From Synechocystis salina LEGE 00031 (lineage in GTDB: Bacteria; Cyanobacteriota; Cyanobacteriia; Cyanobacteriales; Microcystaceae), in NCBI RefSeq assembly GCF_015207985.1, contig NZ_JADEVV010000020.1:1-62732 (forward strand): a stretch of 62,732 nt of DNA, given 5' to 3'. Below the pieces are notes generated by a model. That model made no database searches. It worked only from the letters and a program-made list of their open reading frames with translations, and was not told where the DNA came from. The translations under genes were made by a program, and so were the position numbers. Position 1 is the first letter of the stretch. Each line of letters begins with the position of its first letter. Of the stretch, positions 57,530-62,732 are shown one piece after another.

Positions 57530-58813
57530 CTAGGCAGTTATGGATACCCCATCTAAAATAATTGACGGAGTAGCACAGGAACCCTGCCAACGGCGGTCTG
57601 AACCCAAAGCGATAACCTGACTTAATAGTTCATAAACATTGCCAGAAACCATGGTGTCCTTCACCCTGCCGGTAATTTCCCCATTCTGCACTCGATAGCC
57701 CAAATCAACGTTGATGGAAAAATCACCGGAAATATCCGCTCCGCCCCCAAGGATTTGATCGACAACTAAGCCATTGCCCAATTTTTTCAGTAACTGGTCA
57801 AAGCTAGCGGTTCCTGGTGTGATTAGCATATTGACCAAACCCGGTTGGGGAGCACCGCCCAAGCTGGGACGAAAGCCGTTACCCGTGGTGGTTGTGCCTA
57901 ATTTTTCCGCCGTTTCCTGGTCCGTATAAAACTGAGCAATTTTTCCCTCTTCAATCAAAGCAAGTTTTTGGGTGGGGCTGCCTTCATCGTCAAAGGGGCA
58001 ATCAAAGGGAATGGCGCTGGGATCTTGACTAATATGTAGTCCTTCGATCGCCACAGTTTGTCCTAATTTTTCCGCCCACGGGGATGAACCTTCCGTTACC
58101 CGTTGCCCATGGAGAGCTTCCCCCACCGTATCCCACAGTAAACCGGCAGCCCCATTAGTGAGCAAGATGGGCATTTTGCCCCCCTGGATTTGTTGATTAA
58201 TTTCTGCCCAAAGCAAGCGTTGCCGCAGATTTTCCACTACCTGTTGGACGTCGGCTTGACCCCGGCATTGCTCCCCATCGTAAATAGCCAAAAAATCTTC
58301 CCCCCTAATCCATTCCACCCCGAAGTAGTAGCTCAAACTTCTCTCGGTCCAGGTACAATCCAAACCTTCACTGTTGATGAGGCGGGTACTGTCGGTGCTA
58401 CAGGCTAATTCCCCACTACAAAGCACTTCTGGAAACTCTGACCGTAAACTGACGATCGCCGTTTGGCCCCAATCGATTAATTGTTCGACGGAAAAATCCT
58501 CACCCAAGCTTTCCCGATAATCTTGACGGGGATTAGTGAAGCGGGGCGGATTGGGAGGATTCAAGGCTGCTAGGGCCAAGGCTTTTTCAACTAAAACCCC
58601 AGGCTCCACCGGCCCATAGGCCACAGCTAAACCGGCCTGACCATTTTTCCATAGCCGCAGGGCCACCCCTTCCGATTCGGAACTTTCCAACTGCTTTAAC
58701 CGATTAGCCTCAAAAAAAACCGGCCGAGAAAAGGAACGGGAGTAATAAACTTCAGCGCTTTCCGCTCCGGCTCGTTGGGCTTGGTCAAGGTAAACCGATA
58801 GATCGGTGGTCAT
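57530..58813 (-). CDS. pmbA: TldE/PmbA-type metalloprotease subunit
   Basis: A 427-residue member of the TldD/TldE family. Motifs are AESAEVYYSRSF, LRLWKNGQAGLAVAYGP, ILTNGAAGLLWDTVGEALHG and the C-terminal GGADISGDFSINVDLGYRVQNGEITG. The HExxxH of the catalytic TldD subunit is not seen, so it is the TldE-type partner. The pair processes modified peptides and antitoxins in E. coli. No tldD lies in the window. Confidence 0.88.
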   Translation of the reverse strand: MTTDLSVYLDQAQRAGAESAEVYYSRSFSRPVFFEANRLKQLESSESEGVALRLWKNGQAGLAVAYGPVEPGVLVEKALALAALNPPNPPRFTNPRQDYRESLGEDFSVEQLIDWGQTAIVSLRSEFPEVLCSGELACSTDSTRLINSEGLDCTWTERSLSYYFGVEWIRGEDFLAIYDGEQCRGQADVQQVVENLRQRLLWAEINQQIQGGKMPILLTNGAAGLLWDTVGEALHGQRVTEGSSPWAEKLGQTVAIEGLHISQDPSAIPFDCPFDDEGSPTQKLALIEEGKIAQFYTDQETAEKLGTTTTGNGFRPSLGGAPQPGLVNMLITPGTASFDQLLKKLGNGLVVDQILGGGADISGDFSINVDLGYRVQNGEITGRVKDTMVSGNVYELLSQVIALGSDRRWQGSCATPSIILDGVSITA

Positions 58814-58902
58814 GGCAAAAAATCAAACGTAATTCTTTTCCCATTATCAACCCCCACTGCTGAATGGAGGGCGATCGCCGCCACAATGCAATACCACCAA
58901 GT

Positions 58903-58945
58903 AGTTGACGGCCTAACCCCGTACAATAGACTTCCGTCGTCAACT
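58903..58945. other. Hairpin upstream of the tldE/ABA4 divergent pair
   Basis: AGTTGACG (58903-58910) and CGTCAACT (58938-58945) are perfect inverted repeats 27 bases apart. They sit in the region between two divergent genes and could be an operator or leader structure. There is no stronger clue. Confidence 0.25.
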
Positions 58946-59048
58946 GTAGTCGCTGGAAGTGCCCCAATCTCCTCAAAACCACAGTTGAACCTTGCCAGAC
59001 CACTCAAAATTCGCCAGGATCAGTAACACTCCTGCGGACTATTTCTTT

Positions 59049-59516
59049 ATGCTCCTTTCTTCGACGGCAACGGAACTTATTTTTAACGTTAGTAATCTAG
59101 GGGTTCTACCGTTCTGGGCCCTGATGATCCTTCTACCGGGATGGCAGGGAACCCAAAAGGTGATGCAGTCATTCATTCCCCTGGCCCTTTTGGCAGTTGT
59201 TTATTTGCTCTTATTCATTAATTCCCTGGGATCAACATCGGCCGCCGCCCTGGCTAGCCCGGAATTGGGGGTAATTGCCCAGGCCTTTAGCGACCCCAGT
59301 ATCATGGCTGTGGGTTGGATACATTACTTGGTGATGGATCTGTTTGTCGGACGCTGGATCTATTGGCAAGGGCGAGAAACGGGCATCTGGACGACCCATT
59401 CCCTGATTTTGTGCTTGTTTGCCGGGCCCATCGGTCTTTTATCCCATTTCCTGACCACGGCGATCGTTCAAAAATGGCCAAAATCTTCTTCTTCCCTGGC
59501 CTCCACCGATACGTAA
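59049..59516 (+). CDS. ABA4-like (DUF4281) membrane protein
   Basis: A 155-residue protein with four membrane segments. ELIFNVSNLGVLPFWALMILLP at its start and HYLVMDLFVGRWIY near the middle match the ABA4/DUF4281 family. ABA4 of plants takes part in neoxanthin formation, but cyanobacteria lack neoxanthin, so the role here is uncertain. The ATG at 59049 fits the family start better than a TTG at 58992. It is divergent from tldE. Confidence 0.82.
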   Translation: MLLSSTATELIFNVSNLGVLPFWALMILLPGWQGTQKVMQSFIPLALLAVVYLLLFINSLGSTSAAALASPELGVIAQAFSDPSIMAVGWIHYLVMDLFVGRWIYWQGRETGIWTTHSLILCLFAGPIGLLSHFLTTAIVQKWPKSSSSLASTDT

Positions 59517-59652
59517 ACCCGCCAGCCCCAATCTCTGGCCCACACCCGCCTAATTATCTTTGGTGTGGATAACCATCAATAACCGTTGGCAAAAATAGGG
59601 GAAATTGTCCACTTCCCCCATTCGCCAATTGATTATGTTTTCAGTGGTGATC

Positions 59653-61095
59653 CTAGGCAGAAACTAGAACCCTATCGCCACTGGCCGCCTCGTCCTTGGC
59701 CCGTAGTTGGGTCAAAATGGCATCGACATTTTTCTTGGCATCCCCGAAGAGCATTTGGGTATTTTCCTTATAAAACAAAGGATTTTCCACCCCGGCATAA
59801 CCCGAAGCCATACTCCGTTTCATCACCACCACCTGTTTAGCTTTCCATACTTCCAACACCGGCATGCCGGCGATCGCACTGGTGGGATCTTCCAATGCAC
59901 TGGGATTGACCGTGTCATTGGCTCCAATCACCAACACCACATCGGTTTCGGGGAAATCTTCGTTAATTTCGTCCATTTCCAGCACCACATCATAGGGCAC
60001 ATTGGCTTCCGCTAGTAAAACGTTCATGTGACCGGGAAGACGGCCAGCGACGGGGTGAATACCAAATCGAACGGCAATGCCCTTTTCTTTGAGCAATTTG
60101 GTGATTTCTGCCACGGGATGCTGGGCTTGGGCCACTGCCATACCGTAACCAGGGGTAATGATTACACTCTGGGCATCGAGTAATTCCTCTGCTACTTCTT
60201 CCGCACTGGTTTTAGTAACCGTACCAGTTACCTCCTGGGCCGGCCCCGTAGAAGCTTTACTAGAACCTTCCCCAAAGCCACCAAGGATAACGCTGATGAA
60301 GGAACGGTTCATGGCTTTACACATGATGTAGCTCAGAATTGCGCCACTGCTTCCCACTAAAGCTCCGGTAATAATCAGCAAATCGTTGGAGAGCATAAAG
60401 CCCGCCGCCGCCGCCGCCCAACCGGAATAGCTGTTGAGCATGGAAATTACCACGGGCATATCTGCCCCCCCGATCGCCGCAACGAGATGGAGTCCTAATA
60501 CCCCGGCAATGGCGGTCATGATTAGCAATGGTGTTAAACCAGCGGGGCTATCTAGTTGCATAAATTGCACACCAAAAATAACCGTGGCCACTAGCAGAGA
60601 AATGTTCAAGAAGTGCCGAGCCGGGAGCATGAGAGGTTTACTGCTGATAATGGCCCGTAATTTACCAAAGGCCACAATGGAGCCGGTGAAGGTAACGGCC
60701 CCAATAAATACGCCCACATAAATTTCTATTTGATGAATGAAGGCTTCGGAACCCGTTAAACCATTTTCCGGGGCCAGGTAATTAGCAATACCTACTAGGA
60801 CAGCGGCTAAACCGACAAAACTATGCAGAATAGCGACCAATTCTGGCATGGAGGTCATGGCTACCCGGGAAGCTAGGAGAAAACCGATCACCACAGCGGG
60901 GATAATCGCCCCGAACAAGGTGGTATAACCGGTAAAACTTCCTCCCAAAGCAGTGGCTAAAAAGGCGATCGCCATACCGGCAATGCCGTAAAGATTTCCC
61001 CGGCGGGCCGTTTCCTGGTTGGCTAAACCCCCTAAGCTGAAGATGAATAATATGCTGGCAGCCACATAGGCTACGGTTTGTAAACTGTTAGACAT
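59653..61095 (-). CDS. pntB: NAD(P) transhydrogenase subunit beta
   Basis: The 480-residue PntB: nine or so membrane segments (about 1-280) followed by the NADP(H)-binding domain III (about 300-480). Motifs are [53 protein letters not shown] and [20 protein letters not shown]. It couples proton return across the membrane to NADP+ reduction by NADH. Upstream on the same strand, three accessory genes separate it from the pntA end. Confidence 0.96.
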   Translation of the reverse strand: MSNSLQTVAYVAASILFIFSLGGLANQETARRGNLYGIAGMAIAFLATALGGSFTGYTTLFGAIIPAVVIGFLLASRVAMTSMPELVAILHSFVGLAAVLVGIANYLAPENGLTGSEAFIHQIEIYVGVFIGAVTFTGSIVAFGKLRAIISSKPLMLPARHFLNISLLVATVIFGVQFMQLDSPAGLTPLLIMTAIAGVLGLHLVAAIGGADMPVVISMLNSYSGWAAAAAGFMLSNDLLIITGALVGSSGAILSYIMCKAMNRSFISVILGGFGEGSSKASTGPAQEVTGTVTKTSAEEVAEELLDAQSVIITPGYGMAVAQAQHPVAEITKLLKEKGIAVRFGIHPVAGRLPGHMNVLLAEANVPYDVVLEMDEINEDFPETDVVLVIGANDTVNPSALEDPTSAIAGMPVLEVWKAKQVVVMKRSMASGYAGVENPLFYKENTQMLFGDAKKNVDAILTQLRAKDEAASGDRVLVSA

Positions 61096-61150
61096 AGGAA
61101 TTGTTAGCTTTTACTTAATGTTAATAGTGAAAAAAGTGGTCAATGGTTTT

Positions 61151-61414
61151 CTAATTCAACAATGTGCTCCAGGGTAACGATAAGGGGGGTAAAGAAAACT
61201 GAACGGTTTGCCAAATACGATCAACATTGAGACGATCATATTCATGAACAATACGATTTCTCATACCAATAATTTGTCGCCAAGGAATATCTGTAATTGC
61301 TTCTTGAGACTTAACTGATATTCTACGAGCCGCTTCACCGATAATTTCAAATTGGCGATTGACAGCTGATTGGCACATTAAATCATCTTGAAAAGATTCT
61401 AAACTAATGCCCAT
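61151..61414 (-). CDS. HepT-like HEPN toxin, shortened at the N-terminus
   Basis: An 87-residue HEPN (DUF86) protein with the RX4HXY RNase motif RNRIVHEY and the QFEIIGEAARRIS helix. In the MntA-HepT system the HEPN protein is an RNase toxin that the MNT protein silences by AMPylation of the motif Tyr. Usual HepT proteins are 110-140 residues; the first helix is missing here. In the same frame upstream of the ATG, the residues PAKSFT, which look like the end of that helix, lie inside the mntA gene. The two genes overlap by 16 bases, so a deletion may have joined them. Confidence 0.8.
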   Translation of the reverse strand: MGISLESFQDDLMCQSAVNRQFEIIGEAARRISVKSQEAITDIPWRQIIGMRNRIVHEYDRLNVDRIWQTVQFSLPPLSLPWSTLLN

Positions 61415-61761
61415 CGTAAAACTTTTCGCGGGTTTGCATAAATAACCTGGTAGGATTCTAAAATTGCCTTTTTTCTAAAGGGATTTTGACTTTTTTCGAT
61501 GCTGATTCGCTCTACTAAGTCAACTTTCCGGTTAAAGATCTCTTCAAGTTGATCTTCCATATCCACTAGATCTAGAATTGTCCAGGGGACGTTAGGCGCA
61601 AAAGAGACTAAAACGTCAATGTCACTGTTATCTAGATCAAAATCATCTCGGAGAACTGAACCAAATAGGGCAAACTTATTTATTTGCCATTGCTGACAAA
61701 ACGCAGTAATTTTGTCTGGATCAATGGAAGTTCTATATTTAGATGCTACGGAAATTTGCAT
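61399..61761 (-). CDS. MntA-like nucleotidyltransferase antitoxin
   Basis: A 120-residue minimal nucleotidyltransferase (MNT). The catalytic region reads FALFGSVLRDDFDLDNSDID, a GS motif then the two Asp, with the third catalytic Asp in RKVDLVE. This is an antitoxin that AMPylates HepT. After the usual family end near SYQVIYA, an extra stretch NPRKVLRWALV follows, which fits a frame-shifted join with HepT. Upstream an unknown gene ends five bases away. Confidence 0.83.
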   Translation of the reverse strand: MQISVASKYRTSIDPDKITAFCQQWQINKFALFGSVLRDDFDLDNSDIDVLVSFAPNVPWTILDLVDMEDQLEEIFNRKVDLVERISIEKSQNPFRKKAILESYQVIYANPRKVLRWALV

Positions 61762-61766
61762 GGAAA

Positions 61767-62306
61767 CTATCGAGCGATAACGTAGGAAACAGCAATATGG
61801 AAACCGGCTTCATGTTGAGTCAATTGAAAGTCTTGGATAATTCTGTTGTCCTTAGGGAATACATCTAATTTGCGCTCAATTAACTCCTCAACAAAAACTC
61901 TTAAATCCTGCGTCGCTTCCATACTTTCTGGGTCGAGGGGATTGGCCAAACCCGAAAAAAAACTTTCCATAAGCTTTTCTCGCCCACTTTCAGGAAATAC
62001 GGCACAATTCCAGGCTAATACTGCCAACTCAAAGAAAAATTCCCTTTCTTCATAGGAGTCTTCATCATCAAGAAAGGGGGCGACAAATTGCTCCAAAACC
62101 ATAGACATCTTTCTCATGCCCTTCGGTTTTTCAACAAAGGTAATGCCTTTATTCTGCTCATCATTTTCAAGCTTTTCTTTAAATTGATCGTAAGCCGCTA
62201 ATTCCTTTTTCCTAATAGATTGAGGAGTAGGCTCCCTTCTTGGTGATTTCTTAGCATGGGTTTCTTCGTGAAATAACCGTTGAAATTCTTTCGATTTTCT
62301 AGCCAT
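61767..62306 (-). CDS. Hypothetical protein in the pnt island
   Basis: A 179-residue soluble, charged protein. The first 70 residues are basic and Lys-rich (MARKSKEFQRLFHEETHAKK); the rest is helical and acidic (SYEEREFFFELAVLAWNCAVF, LRVFVEELIERKLDVFPKDN). I recognise no family. It lies 28 bases after the pntA stop and five before mntA, in the same direction, so it looks like cargo in the pnt transcript with mntA-hepT. Confidence 0.55.
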   Translation of the reverse strand: MARKSKEFQRLFHEETHAKKSPRREPTPQSIRKKELAAYDQFKEKLENDEQNKGITFVEKPKGMRKMSMVLEQFVAPFLDDEDSYEEREFFFELAVLAWNCAVFPESGREKLMESFFSGLANPLDPESMEATQDLRVFVEELIERKLDVFPKDNRIIQDFQLTQHEAGFHIAVSYVIAR

Positions 62307-62334
62307 GGTTGAGGACCTCTTAGCTCAAAACAAA

Positions 62335-62732
62335 TTACTTCCTAAACATTTTTAGCATCCGCTGGGTAACTAAAAATCCCCCAGCAATGTTGATTGTTCC
62401 CACTAAAATGGCGATCGCCCCCAGAATGGTAGTGGGACTATTCAACGGCCCAGAAATTTGGAGCATGCCGCCGATGATGATGATGCCACTAATGGCGTTG
62501 GTTACACTCATCAAAGGGGTATGGAGAGCCGGAGCCACATTCCAAATTAATTGCCAGCCCACCACACAGGCCAACACAAACACAGTGAAGTGGGAAAGGA
62601 AAGAAGTTGGTGCCCCCACCCCAATGCCCACCAAGGCGATCGCCGCTAGGGCTAGCCAGAGAAAATTACTAGAGCCAGACTTTTTAGCAGACTTGGCCTC
62701 ACTTTCCACCACGGTTACCGCTGGTTTAGTTG
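62335..62732 (-). CDS. pntA: NAD(P) transhydrogenase subunit alpha, C-terminal part (cut by window edge)
   Basis: The open frame reaches the window edge, so only the end of the gene is seen. The visible part has four membrane segments ([74 protein letters not shown]) and ends MLKMFRK, matching the PntA membrane domain. Whether it is a short PntAB subunit starting at a GTG near 62712 or the tail of a full-length PntA cannot be told. Upstream of three inserted genes and pntB. Confidence 0.88.
   Translation of the reverse strand, partial: TKPAVTVVESEAKSAKKSGSSNFLWLALAAIALVGIGVGAPTSFLSHFTVFVLACVVGWQLIWNVAPALHTPLMSVTNAISGIIIIGGMLQISGPLNSPTTILGAIAILVGTINIAGGFLVTQRMLKMFRK

Noticed and set aside
58905-58927. 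TTGACG and TACAAT as a promoter before the ABA4-like gene
   Set aside because: Only 11 bases separate them, too few for a normal sigma factor.

Overview
The window looks like chromosomal DNA of a unicellular cyanobacterium of the genus Synechocystis, closely related to PCC 6803. The evidence is a photosynthetic gene set (psbT, petB, petD, ycf22, ycf33 and ycf38 homologues), a KaiB-like SasA kinase, and very frequent copies of the cyanobacterial octamer GCGATCGC (HIP1; more than 50 counted by eye). Many proteins match my memory of PCC 6803. Some details seem to differ, such as an intein-free dnaX, so I treat it as a close relative and not as that strain. Almost everything is ordinary single-copy core genome. 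No rRNA, tRNA, CRISPR array, intact insertion sequence or prophage was seen.

Layout. 1-660: poor in genes, with two small unknown ORFs. 0.66-5.2 kb (minus): an orphan urea-type ABC ATPase (UrtD) with a TerB-like tail, two small envelope proteins, and a Ycf38-type ABC-2 exporter with its ATPase. 5.3-15.3 kb: purF, psbT, nrdR, 2-Cys peroxiredoxin, ycf33-rbfA, folD, an MlaD-type lipid transporter protein (ycf22), a degraded flavoprotein fragment, sasA and a GerMN protein. 15.4-18.2 kb (plus): tpiA, an AI-2E family permease and a solute-binding protein in one apparent operon. 18.1-24.4 kb: a periplasmic beta-propeller-like protein, petB-petD of cytochrome b6f, a glycosyltransferase, an SxtJ/DUF5989 membrane pair and rnc.

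24.4-38.7 kb: hypF behind a FAD oxidoreductase, an ABC-2 permease, RNase D, ispH, a MidA-type methyltransferase, a CNNM/CBS transporter, a four-carbon sugar-acid kinase-like protein and an iron-sulfur photolyase-like protein. 38.7-49.5 kb: a DHH-CBS-CBS-tRNA nucleotidyltransferase fusion, an S4-domain protein, an MlaE permease, an Rpn-type nuclease with an internal 12-bp repeat, hypA, a lipid-A-synthase-like protein, rplU-rpmA, a VanX-type dipeptidase, and DUF29 and VOC proteins. 49.7-59.5 kb: dnaX, ileS, a mutarotase pair, a methyltransferase, tldE and an ABA4-like protein. 59.6-62.7 kb (minus): the proton-translocating transhydrogenase genes pntA (cut by the window edge) and pntB, separated by three accessory genes that include a MntA-HepT toxin-antitoxin pair.

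The most unusual points are the MntA-HepT island between pntA and pntB, with a HepT that seems shortened at its start; a DnaX protein ending in an SSB-like acidic Pro-Phe tip; the UrtD-TerB and DHH-CBS-PAP fusions; and the flavoprotein relic beside sasA. I found no large, clearly new defence or biosynthetic system.
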